Source of the DNA: Candidatus Omnitrophota bacterium
GTDB lineage: Bacteria > Omnitrophota > Koll11 > Aquiviventales > Aquiviventaceae
NCBI GenBank assembly: GCA_023247285.1
Contig: JAHFGU010000030.1
Location: forward strand, 1-14,097
Direction: 5' to 3'
DNA: 14,097 bases
Part shown: positions 1 through 8,589 of the stretch, one piece after another
Position numbering within the stretch: position 1 is the stretch's first letter
Layout: each line of letters begins with the position of its first letter
Notes under the pieces: model-generated
What the model saw: only the letters and a program-made list of their open reading frames with translations
Told to the model about the DNA's origin: nothing
Database searches by the model: none
Translations under genes and position numbers: made by a program

Positions 1-1658
<1,658 letters not shown>

Positions 1659-1661
1659 CGT

Positions 1662-1958
1662 TTACCCTGGCCGGAGGACCAGCTCTTCCACGACGCCGGC
1701 CGTTAAGGCGTTGATCCGGCGCAGCACGTCAGGACGCGCATAATTGAGGGCGAACCCGTCGCCCGGGCGGTCTACCCGGACTACGAGGCGGCCCCGCCGC
1801 AAGCTCACCGGCGCGGTATGCGCCGCCAGCCCGCGCCCAACCAGCCGAGCCCAGCGTTCCCGGATGAGCCATAGTTCGCTGTGCCGGCGCTGCATCGTCG
1901 TGAGCACTGTGGGGATTACCGCGCCGATGCGATCGTCCTTCGTCGGGCGTCGCGCCAT
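1662..1958 (-). CDS. dciA: DciA-type replicative helicase loader (DUF721)
   Basis: 98 residues, a usual size for a minimal DciA. DciA loads or activates the DnaB helicase at the origin in the many bacteria that lack DnaC/DnaI. The DUF721 pattern is visible: LWLIRERWARLVGRGLAAHTAPVSL (the W..LVG..LA.HT.P block, residues about 30-53), RRGRLVVRVDRPGDGFALNYARPDVLRRIN and a C-terminal VVEELVLRPG strand. It lies six bases after the dnaN stop and three bases before remB, the same relative position (dnaN ... dciA gyrB) as Rv0004 in mycobacteria. The ribosome site is weak (GCGGGC just before the ATG), so coupling to dnaN translation is likely. No recF is found between it and dnaN. Confidence 0.88.
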   Translation of the reverse strand: MARRPTKDDRIGAVIPTVLTTMQRRHSELWLIRERWARLVGRGLAAHTAPVSLRRGRLVVRVDRPGDGFALNYARPDVLRRINALTAGVVEELVLRPG

Positions 1959-1964
1959 GCCCGC

Positions 1965-3059
1965 TCATGCCGCTTTCATCGGCAGCACCAGGAACAGGAA
2001 GTCCGGCCGCCGGATCACCGCCGGACGGTCCGGGCCCGAGAGCTCGATCGTCACCTCGCTGCCGTCGAGCACCTTCAACACGTCCAGCCAGAACTCCGGA
2101 TTGAAGGCGACCGCCAGCGGCTCGCCATTGTACGTCACCCGGACCTCTTCGCGCGCGCTGCCGAGCTCGGCGGATTCCTTCGAAACCACCAAGACCGACC
2201 CAGAGATTTCGAACATGACCGCCTGCGACGTCGCGGTCGTCATCAGGCTCGCGCGCCGGACCGCATTGATCAGCGTCTGCCGGTCGCACGTCAGCCCCTG
2301 CTTCGATGGCGGCGGGATCACTTTCTCATACTGCGGGAACTGCCCCTCAATCAGCCGGGTGATCATCGTCACCGGCCCGAACCGCAGCGTGAGCTGGTTA
2401 TCCTTCAGTGGCGCGATGGTCACATCCTCTTCGTCATCCTCAAGTAGTCGGGCCAGCTCGCGGATGGTTTTGGCCGGGATGACCGCCGTCAGCGCGGCTC
2501 CGCCAACAACCGGAGACTTGGCGACGGCCAGGCGCCGCCCGTCCGTGGCGACCATCGCCAAGGTGTCCTTCTGTGTGGCGAGGAGCGCGCCATTCAAGAT
2601 GAAGCGCGTTTCCTCCATCGACATCGCGTGCATGGTTTCAGTAATGAGCCGCTTCAACGCGCCCTGTGGAATACTGACCGCCTCCCCCTTATCCATAACA
2701 GGCAGCACTGGAAAATCCTCGGCCGGTAGCCCAGGGATCCGGAAACTCACCGCCCCGCAATTCAGTGTGGCGGTGTGATTCTTTTTTGCTTCCAAGATCA
2801 CAGACTCATCCGGAAGCTCGCGGACCACTGTAGTCAGCTTGCGCGCTGGCAACGTTACCGCTCCACACTCAGTAGGGTGCGTGAGCGGAAACCGGCATTG
2901 GATGCCCACATCTAGATCGGTGGCGGTCAACGTCAACTCATGCTCACTAGCCTCCAACAAAATATTAGCCAAGATGGGGAGTGTTGTGCGATCGTTCACG
3001 GCCCGCTCGACAGTCTGCAGGGTTTTTAAGAGTTGGGGTTGGGGGATGGTGAGGCGCAT
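1965..3059 (-). CDS. dnaN: DNA polymerase III beta sliding clamp
   Basis: 364 residues, full length for the family. The dimeric clamp encircles DNA and tethers PolIII and other client proteins. The start MRLTIPQPQLLKTLQTVERAV, the ATDLDVGIQC motif of domain I, FRIPGLPAEDFPVLP between domains I and II, FILNGALL...VATDGRRLAV of domain II, and the C-terminal FLFLVLPMKAA with the VLPM end that shapes the client pocket are all present. ATG at 3057-3059 has a good GGAG (CTCC on the plus strand at 3065-3068) five bases upstream. It follows dnaA by 98 bases and is probably cotranscribed with dnaA, although that gap could also hold a promoter. No truncation or odd residue was noticed. Confidence 0.98.
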   Translation of the reverse strand: MRLTIPQPQLLKTLQTVERAVNDRTTLPILANILLEASEHELTLTATDLDVGIQCRFPLTHPTECGAVTLPARKLTTVVRELPDESVILEAKKNHTATLNCGAVSFRIPGLPAEDFPVLPVMDKGEAVSIPQGALKRLITETMHAMSMEETRFILNGALLATQKDTLAMVATDGRRLAVAKSPVVGGAALTAVIPAKTIRELARLLEDDEEDVTIAPLKDNQLTLRFGPVTMITRLIEGQFPQYEKVIPPPSKQGLTCDRQTLINAVRRASLMTTATSQAVMFEISGSVLVVSKESAELGSAREEVRVTYNGEPLAVAFNPEFWLDVLKVLDGSEVTIELSGPDRPAVIRRPDFLFLVLPMKAA

Positions 3060-3157
3060 GGGTTCTCCATAGGTTGCACATGAACACCGGCGGGGCTACT
3101 CATTTATTAAGAAAAATACTACCCGTAGTCGTAGGAGGGGGGTGGATGTTGTGGATA
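3060..3157. other. dnaA-dnaN intergenic region, possible second origin module
   Basis: 98 bases without a gene. A DnaA-box-like 9-mer TGTGGATAT lies at 3150-3158 (one mismatch to TGTGGATAA, running into the dnaA stop codon), and a weaker GGTTGCACA at 3072-3080 has two mismatches. Between them is an AT-rich run at 3101-3118 (CATTTATTAAGAAAAATA), the only such run near dnaA and a candidate unwinding site. A short palindrome ACTACCCGTAGT sits beside it. In Bacillus the unwinding element lies in this same interval, which is why I flag it; the origin role is inference. Confidence 0.4.
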
Positions 3158-4516
3158 TCAGATCGACCGCTGCGCTGCCGCCAGCACAAGTTGATTTAGG
3201 TGATCGATGGCTTGTTTCTTGTGGAAATCCTGCGTGATTTCCCGCTCAATTTTTCCAACAGCGTGCATGACGGTCGTGTGGTCCCTCCCCCCAAACGCGC
3301 GACCAATCTCTGGCAACGATGCCTCGGTAAGCCGCCGGCACAGGAACATCGCGACCTGACGCGGGTACAGGATGGAGCGCTGTCGTTTGAGTCCGCGGAG
3401 GTCGTGGAGCTCAATCTGGAAGTGCTCAGCAACCCGCCGTTGAATGTCTTCCAGGGTCAAACGCGAGCGCACCTCTCGCACCATATCCTTGAGCACCTCG
3501 CGCGCGGTCTCAGCGGACAGCTCCTTGTTGAAGAGGTGCCCGTAGGCGGTCACGCGGATCAGCGCCCCCTCGAGCTCCCGGATGTTGGTGGTGATCTGGC
3601 GTGAAATAAAATCAATCACCGAATCCGGCACCTCCGCGCGCGCCTCCTCCGCCTTCTTCCGCAGAATGGCGATCCGGGTCTCGAGGTCAGGCGGTTGGAT
3701 GTCGGTGACGAGCCCCCACGCAAAACGCGACACCAAGCGCTCCTCAAGCCCGGCGATTTCTTTCGGCGACCGGTCGCTGGAGATCACGATTTGCTTATGG
3801 GCGTCATACAGCGCGTTGAACGTATGGAAGAACTCTTCTTGAGTGGCCTCTTTCTCCGCGATGAAGTGGATGTCATCCACCAAGAGGACGTCCACGGTCC
3901 GGTACCGATCCCTGAACTTCGTGGTCGTTTTGGTTTGAATCGAGGCAATCAAGTCATTGGTGAACTGCTCGCTCGAAATATAGACGATGCGCCGTGACGG
4001 CCACCGCTGGCGGATGGCGTGGCCGACGGCCTGCATCAGGTGGGTTTTGCCCAGCCCAACGCCGCCGTAGATGAACAGCGGGTTATACGCCTTGGCTGGC
4101 GATGCGGCGACGGCAAGCGACGCGGCGTGCGCGAATCTGTTGCTGGGGCCGACCACGAAACGCTCGAAGGTGAGCTTTGCGTGGAGCCCCTGCTCCCATG
4201 CAGGTTCGCTGGCCGCGGGCCGCTCGGCGAATGACGGTCGCGCGGAAGCGGTTTGGGGCGCCCCCTGGCTGACGTCGGCCGCGGTCACGAGCTCCAACTC
4301 TCTGTCGCCCAGGCACGCCCTGATCGCATCGATGTAATGCGATGCTACCCAATCACGGAAAAACACGTTGGGCGCCTCGAGCACAATTTGATGATCTGTA
4401 GCCGATCCGACCGTCAGCGGATCAAGCCAGCGGCTAACAACCTCTGCGCCGAGCCTTGAGATAAGCGACTGCCTTGCGGCGACCCAGTCAAAAGGGGAGT
4501 TTTGCACAGTTTCCAC
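3158..4516 (-). CDS. dnaA: Chromosomal replication initiator DnaA
   Basis: AAA+ ATPase that binds DnaA boxes and opens the origin. With GTG at 4514-4516 it has 452 residues, normal for the family. Domain I starts at [12 protein letters not shown], and a Pro/Ala/Ser-rich linker (about 82-110) is domain II. Walker A GGVGLGKT is at about 151-158, Walker B VLLVDDIH at about 210-217, and the DNA-binding domain IV ends with the GGRDHTT signature from residue 409. The frame is open back to 4666, but that extension would cross the dnaA promoter and rpmH, so it is rejected. GTG at 4505-4507 is an equally possible start three codons later; neither has a strong ribosome site (GGAAAA precedes the first). 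The start codons lie inside the DnaA-box cluster, which suggests autoregulation. Confidence 0.97.
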   Translation of the reverse strand: METVQNSPFDWVAARQSLISRLGAEVVSRWLDPLTVGSATDHQIVLEAPNVFFRDWVASHYIDAIRACLGDRELELVTAADVSQGAPQTASARPSFAERPAASEPAWEQGLHAKLTFERFVVGPSNRFAHAASLAVAASPAKAYNPLFIYGGVGLGKTHLMQAVGHAIRQRWPSRRIVYISSEQFTNDLIASIQTKTTTKFRDRYRTVDVLLVDDIHFIAEKEATQEEFFHTFNALYDAHKQIVISSDRSPKEIAGLEERLVSRFAWGLVTDIQPPDLETRIAILRKKAEEARAEVPDSVIDFISRQITTNIRELEGALIRVTAYGHLFNKELSAETAREVLKDMVREVRSRLTLEDIQRRVAEHFQIELHDLRGLKRQRSILYPRQVAMFLCRRLTEASLPEIGRAFGGRDHTTVMHAVGKIEREITQDFHKKQAIDHLNQLVLAAAQRSI

Positions 4517-4528
4517 ACGTTTTCCACA
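4500..4528. promoter_or_regulatory. Three tandem DnaA boxes over the dnaA start
   Basis: Against TTWTNCACA on the plus strand: TTTTGCACA at 4500-4508 (exact), GTTTCCACA at 4509-4517 (one mismatch) and TTTTCCACA at 4520-4528 (exact). All point the same way, with gaps of zero and two bases. They lie downstream of the dnaA promoter and over the first codons of dnaA, in the dnaA-rpmH gap where many bacteria keep oriC. Seen: the boxes. Inferred: origin function and dnaA autorepression. Confidence 0.75.
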
Positions 4529-4562
4529 GCCGGATTGCCTGGGGCAGAAATGCGAGAGATGG

Positions 4563-4591
4563 ATTATAACAACTCCTCTCGGCCGGCTCAA
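4563..4591 (-). promoter_or_regulatory. dnaA promoter, sigma70 type
   Basis: Read on the minus strand: -35 TTGAGC (4591-4586), a 17-base spacer, and a perfect -10 TATAAT (4568-4563). Transcription should start near 4556, giving a dnaA leader of about 40 bases that contains the third DnaA box. The -35 lies only 11 bases from the -35 of the rpmH promoter, so the two promoters are back to back. Confidence 0.75.
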
Positions 4592-4602
4592 GCGATTTCT
4601 CC

Positions 4603-4632
4603 TTGATCGCCCCGATGGCGAACCCGTATAAT
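4603..4632 (+). promoter_or_regulatory. rpmH promoter, sigma70 type, leaderless spacing
   Basis: -35 TTGATC (4603-4608), an 18-base spacer, and a perfect -10 TATAAT (4627-4632). Only six bases (GCGCGC) separate the -10 from the rpmH ATG at 4639, so the usual start point falls on or next to the A of the ATG. There is no Shine-Dalgarno sequence. It probably drives the rpmH-rnpA-yidD-yidC operon. Confidence 0.75.
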
Positions 4633-4638
4633 GCGCGC

Positions 4639-4779
4639 ATGAAGAAACACCTGCGCAACAAATCAAACAGAAAACGTACGCGGGTACACGGATTTCTTAA
4701 GCGAATGCGATCCCGCAGCGGACGTCGCGTGTTGCGCCGTCGTCGACGCAAAGGCCGCTGGCAGCTCATCCCGAATTAA
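4639..4779 (+). CDS. rpmH: 50S ribosomal protein L34
   Basis: 46 residues, the usual length for bL34: MKKHLRNKSNRKRTRVHGFL, then KRMRSRSGRRVLRRRRRKGR and a short WQLIPN end. The KRTRVHGFLKRMRSRSGRRVL core matches the family pattern (R..HGF..RM.T..GR.VL..RR.KGR). It is a small basic protein of the large ribosomal subunit. It is divergent from dnaA, as in many bacteria, and is the first gene of an rpmH-rnpA-yidD-yidC run. The start has no ribosome-binding site, and the -10 box is six bases away, so the mRNA is probably leaderless. The WQLIPN tail replaces the more common LSV/LTV end. Confidence 0.96.
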   Translation: MKKHLRNKSNRKRTRVHGFLKRMRSRSGRRVLRRRRRKGRWQLIPN

Positions 4780-4799
4780 CGCGCCGGCCCTGCGCGCGC

Positions 4800-5111
4800 C
4801 TGAAATCCTCCGCCGCGTTTCGCGCCATTTATCGTCGCGGACACTGGGCGCGCGGGCAGTGGCTCTCCCTGGGCATGCTTCAGACGCAGGCGCCGATTAC
4901 GCGCATAGGCCTGCGGACTAAACGAGGCCTCAAGGGGGCCGTCCTGCGCAATCGACTGAAGCGACAGGTGCGGGCCATTCTGAACGGGACGAAGCTGCGC
5001 ACGGGGCGCGATATCGTCGTCGTCGTGCACCCGCCGACCTTTCCGGTGTCTAGCGGCACTCTGCGCCAGGAGCTTGGCCAGCTCTGCCAGAGGCTAAAAA
5101 TTGCAGCATGA
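4800..5111 (+). CDS. rnpA: Ribonuclease P protein component, non-ATG start
   Basis: Protein subunit of RNase P, which matures tRNA 5' ends. The core is clear: FRAIYRRGHWARGQWLSLGM, then RIGLRTKRGLKGAVLRNRLKRQVRAIL with the RNR-type RNA-binding signature, and GRDIVVVVHPP with a C-terminal helix. The frame contains no ATG, GTG or TTG between the in-frame stop at 4698 and the internal ATG at 4875, which lies after the conserved FRAIYRRG block. I therefore place the start at CTG 4800 (103 residues); CTG 4758, inside rpmH behind AAAGG, is the other candidate. Starting at 4875 would delete the first strand and helix. The stop overlaps the yidD ATG as ATGA. The identity is firm, the start is not. 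Confidence 0.88.
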   Translation: MKSSAAFRAIYRRGHWARGQWLSLGMLQTQAPITRIGLRTKRGLKGAVLRNRLKRQVRAILNGTKLRTGRDIVVVVHPPTFPVSSGTLRQELGQLCQRLKIAA

Positions 5112-5317
5112 ATCGTTTAGTTATTTTGTTGATAAAGAGTTACAGATTAACCGTTGGGCAGGCCGGGTTCCCTTCATGTCGGTTTACTCCAAGTTGTTCG
5201 GCGTATGCGGAAGAGGCTGTGGCTCGCCATGGCGCGATTCGCGGAATTTCGGCAGCACTAAGGCGCCTGAGCCGGTGCCACCCGGGCTCGTCTGCCGGCC
5301 CGAATCCGGTTGAGTGA
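5108..5317 (+). CDS. yidD: Membrane protein insertion efficiency factor YidD
   Basis: 69 residues. The YidD pattern is present: a short hydrophobic N-terminus (LVILLIKSYRL), then CRFTPSCSAYAEEAV with the conserved Cys pair, a HGAIRG turn, and RRLSRCHPGSSAGPNPVE with the RC.P end. YidD is thought to sit at the inner face of the membrane and help YidC/Sec insertion. It overlaps rnpA by four bases (ATGA) and touches yidC (TGATG at 5315-5319), so it is translationally coupled on both sides. The usual DPV near the end reads NPV here. Confidence 0.95.
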   Translation: MNRLVILLIKSYRLTVGQAGFPSCRFTPSCSAYAEEAVARHGAIRGISAALRRLSRCHPGSSAGPNPVE

Positions 5318-6837
5318 TGGAGAGGCGCGTTCTTATCGCAGCCGTCCTTTCTGTCGCTCTGCTTTCTCTGTATTCGCAGATTGTCCTCAAGCCGCACGCC
5401 TCCCTGCCTTCCAAGCCCGACCAGCCGGCGTCTGCCCCTATCCCACAATCTGCTTTTCCTGAACTGGCCAAAGAGCCGGTCTCCGTGCTCTCCAACAAAG
5501 ATCTCGATGTCGCAATCGGGGTGACAACTGGACATATCCACAGCGTGACCATGAAGCAATTCCAGCAAACCGGCGGTCGAGAGCCCCTGGTAATTTCTGG
5601 TGTAGTTCCGCTAGTGGCTTTTGCATCTGAACCTAAAATTTTACAACTAACTATTATAAAATCAGTTACAGATTCTGTATCTTTCGATGCCGTAGATGAC
5701 GCTGGAAATAATTACAATATTCAATATGCTCTTCAAAGCTATAATCCTATATTGGACTTAAGGATAAGAAAAATAAAATCAATAGCAAATCAAACTACAA
5801 ATTTTTATATATTTAACTCATGGCTTAGATCAGATTCAATAAATAGTAGGAGTAATATATTGCAAGTAAAGGCGTTAGAACATGTTTCTGACGTGCATGA
5901 TAAGTACTTTACCATCCATGAATCCGCATCAACAAGTAGGATTGTTCCACATGGAACAATTCTGCTTAGCTTGTCAGAACGATATTTCTGTCAGTCCGTC
6001 AAGCCTACCGGAATAAGTATGCAGGTTATATCTATACCGGCGCCGGGACGTAACTCTATCATGACGAAATCATCAATTGGGCTAGATACAGATGCCGCAG
6101 CATCTATTTATTTCGGATCAACAGATTACTTTAAGCTCAGAGACGCTGGATTTGAGCGGGCATTTCCAATTGGGGCGCTAAGCCAAATAGGCCTTATCCT
6201 GCTTTCTGTCCTGAACATGATCGCATCAATTACTAGAAACTACGGGGTCGCCATCATACTGTTTTCAGTTATTATTACGTGTGTTACAGCTCCGTTCACA
6301 ATTATCAGCTACCGCTCAATGAGAAAAATGCAAGAACTAAAGCCTATAATAGACAAGATTATGGCCGACAATAAGAATGATAGCGGGGGAGCGAACCGTC
6401 TTGTTTTCAAACTATACCGTGAGCACAATGTGAACCCGATTAGTGGTTGCCTGCCGCTGTTATTGCAAATGCCACTATTGATTGCGATGTTCCAGGCGCT
6501 ATCTCACTTCATCCAGCTTCGTGGGAAATCGTTCTTGTGGATTTCTGATCTGTCAATGCCTGACAGGATTGTGAAGCTTCCATTCGCGATTCCGTTGTTT
6601 GGGCAGGAACTGAATATCCTGCCAATTATCATGGCGGTTCTTATGTATTTTCAGACGAGGCTGTCACAGGGGCGTGTGCAGATTAATGATAAGACAAATC
6701 CGACCGCCGCCATGATGAGTGGGCCTGTCATGCCAGTCATGTTCTGTCTGATGTTCTATCATTTTCCTTCCAGTCTTGTTCTTTATTGGCTAACGAATAG
6801 CGCGATGTCGTTAATATGGTATAGGGCGGCGAGGTAA
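5317..6837 (+). CDS. yidC: Membrane protein insertase YidC
   Basis: 506 residues from ATG 5317 (GTG 5314 is possible). The insertase folds and inserts inner-membrane proteins. TM1 is at about 5-24, a Pro-rich linker precedes a periplasmic domain to about 285, and the C-terminal 60KD_IMP region has four or five TMs: a segment at about 290-308, GVAIILFSVIITCVTAPFTI, the SYRSMRKMQELKP cytoplasmic hairpin, CLPLLLQMPLLIAMFQAL, and the end FYHFPSSLVLYWLTNS. The conserved Arg of the hydrophilic groove (R in the usual VR....PL) is Thr321 here. Codons change abruptly: 5641-5880 is about 27% G+C by my count, while the flanks are far richer, so the periplasmic domain may be foreign or freely drifting. 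A parS-like site lies at 5943-5958. Confidence 0.96.
   Translation: MERRVLIAAVLSVALLSLYSQIVLKPHASLPSKPDQPASAPIPQSAFPELAKEPVSVLSNKDLDVAIGVTTGHIHSVTMKQFQQTGGREPLVISGVVPLVAFASEPKILQLTIIKSVTDSVSFDAVDDAGNNYNIQYALQSYNPILDLRIRKIKSIANQTTNFYIFNSWLRSDSINSRSNILQVKALEHVSDVHDKYFTIHESASTSRIVPHGTILLSLSERYFCQSVKPTGISMQVISIPAPGRNSIMTKSSIGLDTDAAASIYFGSTDYFKLRDAGFERAFPIGALSQIGLILLSVLNMIASITRNYGVAIILFSVIITCVTAPFTIISYRSMRKMQELKPIIDKIMADNKNDSGGANRLVFKLYREHNVNPISGCLPLLLQMPLLIAMFQALSHFIQLRGKSFLWISDLSMPDRIVKLPFAIPLFGQELNILPIIMAVLMYFQTRLSQGRVQINDKTNPTAAMMSGPVMPVMFCLMFYHFPSSLVLYWLTNSAMSLIWYRAAR
5641..5880. other. AT-rich island inside yidC
   Basis: 66 G+C in 240 bases (27.5%) by hand count, with the 60-base row 5761-5820 at only 11. 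Row 5521-5580 is 32/60 and row 5581-5640 is 29/60, so the change is abrupt on the upstream side. Downstream the bias fades gradually toward parA. The reading frame stays intact. See findings for possible meanings. Confidence 0.8.
5943..5958. promoter_or_regulatory. parS-like site within yidC
   Basis: TGTTCCACATGGAACA, one base from the palindrome TGTTCCACGTGGAACA bound by ParB/Spo0J. The arms extend to a 9-base inverted repeat (5941-5949 and 5952-5960) around a central CA. The 20-mer at 5944-5963 matches 6888-6907 at 19 of 20 bases. ParB binding is inferred. Confidence 0.6.
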
Positions 6838-6875
6838 TCCACAGAGCGTGCAATTCCTGTGCAAAATAAAATAGC

Positions 6876-6912
6876 TTGCCATTTTACGTTCCACGTGGAA
6901 CAATTCTAAAAT
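6876..6912 (+). promoter_or_regulatory. parA promoter region overlapping parS
   Basis: Two readings are possible: -35 TTGCCA (6876-6881) with -10 AACAAT (6899-6904), spacer 17; or -35 TTTACG (6883-6888) with -10 TAAAAT (6907-6912), spacer 18. Both place parS between or over the elements, and both give a leader of eight bases or fewer before the ATG at 6919. No Shine-Dalgarno sequence is present. Confidence 0.5.
6887..6902. promoter_or_regulatory. parS centromere site upstream of parA
   Basis: CGTTCCACGTGGAACA contains the perfect 14-base palindrome GTTCCACGTGGAAC (6888-6901) and differs from the 16-base parS form only at the first base. It lies 16 bases before the parA ATG, inside the parA promoter. 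ParB bound here should both load condensin at the origin and affect parA-parB expression (inference). Confidence 0.9.
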
Positions 6913-6918
6913 ACGCGT

Positions 6919-7752
6919 ATGGGTCGCGCCATAGCGATTTGTAATCAGAAAGGCGGTGTAGGAAAATCCACAACCGCGGTAAACCTCGGAGCATTTCTCG
7001 CCTATTCTGGGAAGCGGACCCTCCTATTTGATCTCGACGCCCAGGGCAATGCCTCAACAGCCTGCGGCGTTTCACGCAAGAATCTCCAGCAAGATATCTA
7101 TTCGGTGCTGACAGGTCGGACGCAGCTGGCGACCGTAATTCTTAGAACACCTGTAGAGCATTTTGACATCGTGCCTGCGAGTCTGGATCTGGCTGGAGCA
7201 GAGCCGTTCCTCTCAGCGCTTGACCAGAAAGAAGGCTGGTTAAAAACCGTCTGCACACAGTTGTCGCAACAGTATGAATTTCTTCTGTTCGATTGCCCAC
7301 CATCACTGGCTCTGATGACAGTGAACGCGCTTGTTGCGGCCGATAGCGTTCTCGTGCCGGTCCAGTGTGAGTATCTTGCGCTTGAGGGCTTGAACGCATT
7401 GATGCAAGCAATCGGCTTGATCAGGCAGAGACTTAATCCAACGCTGAAGACGTGCGGCATCCTGCTGACTATGACTGACTTTCGTGCGAATCTAGCAAGA
7501 GAGGTAGCGAACGACGTGCGATGTTATTTCAAGGAGCTCGTCTTTGAGAGCATGATACCGCGTAACATCCGTCTAGCTGAATCGCCGAGTTTCGGGAAGC
7601 CAATTCTGTTGTACGACATACATTCTGCAGGCGCTCTTGCATATCGCATGCTGGCTGAAGAGGTTATGTTAAGGGAACTTGGCGGTCAAATGACCGCAGC
7701 GCAATCTACGCCGTCAGAGGTGGGAGCATCGCAAAAGGAGATCGCGTTATGA
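6919..7752 (+). CDS. parA: Chromosome partitioning ATPase ParA (Soj)
   Basis: 277 residues. The deviant Walker A KGGVGKST is at 11-18, the Walker A' DLDAQGNAS at about 38-46 and the Walker B-like LLFDCPPSLAL at about 122-132. The conserved SVLVPVQCEYLALEGL block, a C-terminal PRNIRLAESPSFGKPI region and YDIHSAGALAYRMLAEE all follow. ParA binds the nucleoid and, with ParB on parS, moves and separates new origins; Soj-type proteins can also touch DnaA. It has no N-terminal HTH, so it is the chromosomal and not the plasmid type. The ATG lies six bases after a TAAAAT box with no ribosome site, so leaderless translation is likely. It overlaps parB as ATGA. Base composition is intermediate between yidC and the GC-rich genes that follow. 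Confidence 0.96.
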   Translation: MGRAIAICNQKGGVGKSTTAVNLGAFLAYSGKRTLLFDLDAQGNASTACGVSRKNLQQDIYSVLTGRTQLATVILRTPVEHFDIVPASLDLAGAEPFLSALDQKEGWLKTVCTQLSQQYEFLLFDCPPSLALMTVNALVAADSVLVPVQCEYLALEGLNALMQAIGLIRQRLNPTLKTCGILLTMTDFRANLAREVANDVRCYFKELVFESMIPRNIRLAESPSFGKPILLYDIHSAGALAYRMLAEEVMLRELGGQMTAAQSTPSEVGASQKEIAL

Positions 7753-8588
7753 AGCGACTCGGACGTGGACTGGCGGATATCATCAGCTCTCCGGCACCAT
7801 CGGATGGGCCGTCGTCATTTGTCATGCTGCGAACCGAACAGATCAGGCCTGGGCGATTCCAGCCACGAGGGGTAATTAAGGATGGTGGCCTGGAAGAGCT
7901 GAAAGCATCCATCAAGCGCTCTGGAGTGATTGAGCCTGTGATTGTCAGGCCGCTTGCGCACGGCACGTACGAACTCGTTGCCGGAGAACGTAGGCTGAAA
8001 GCTTCGCAAGCTATTGGAATACAAGAAGTTCCAGCTATTATTAAAACGCTTGGAGACCAGGAGGCACTCGAGTTCTCATTGATCGAAAATATCCAGCGTG
8101 AAGATCTTAACCCGCTGGAAGAAGCGAAAGGCTATGCAAGACTACTTGACGAATTCGGTTACACGCAGGAAGATATCGCGACTGCCGTTGGCAAAGATCG
8201 TGCCACGATTGCCAACCTGCTGCGGGTTCTGGCATTGCCAGACGAGGTGCAGCGAGAACTGGCGGCCGGAAAGATTTCGCTCGGGCACGCGAAGGTATTG
8301 TTGAGCCTTGCCGATCGTCTCCGGCAAGCGGAATTATGCCAGGCGGCGATCGCGCAGGGTTGGTCTGTCCGGCAGCTGGAAGTTTCGACCACGACGCTCG
8401 CGCCACGGCGGCGCCGGCGGACGCGGGTCGGCGATCCGCAACTCAAGGCGCTGGAAGATCAGCTGCGGCAACGGCTGGGCACCAAAGTGACGTTGGCGTC
8501 GCGTAAAAAGGGCGGTCGGATCGTCGTGGAATATTTTTCGCCTGAGGATCTGACGCGGATTTTGCAGGCGATTGGAGTTTCGGCGTGA
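7749..8588 (+). CDS. parB: Chromosome partitioning protein ParB (Spo0J)
   Basis: 279 residues. The CTPase/ParB domain begins at IRPGRFQPR, has the GERR box at 79-82 (CTP and spreading) and ENIQREDLNPLEEA from 113. The HTH follows: YTQEDIATAVGKDRATIANLLRVLALP (about 137-163). The C-terminal dimer domain is short and follows an Arg-rich linker (RRRRRTR). ParB clamps slide from parS and load condensin. A strong AAAGGAG lies eight bases before ATG 7749, which overlaps the parA stop by four bases. The GC content rises steeply through the second half of the gene. Confidence 0.96.
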   Translation: MKRLGRGLADIISSPAPSDGPSSFVMLRTEQIRPGRFQPRGVIKDGGLEELKASIKRSGVIEPVIVRPLAHGTYELVAGERRLKASQAIGIQEVPAIIKTLGDQEALEFSLIENIQREDLNPLEEAKGYARLLDEFGYTQEDIATAVGKDRATIANLLRVLALPDEVQRELAAGKISLGHAKVLLSLADRLRQAELCQAAIAQGWSVRQLEVSTTTLAPRRRRRTRVGDPQLKALEDQLRQRLGTKVTLASRKKGGRIVVEYFSPEDLTRILQAIGVSA

Positions 8589-8589
8589 C

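Noticed and set aside
3121..3140. DnaA-trio elements beside the AT-rich run
   Set aside because: Only two TAG triplets are present and their phase to the DnaA box is poor.
4517..4666. N-terminal extension of dnaA
   Set aside because: The frame is open but would cover the dnaA promoter and the rpmH 5' end, and its residues resemble no DnaA domain.
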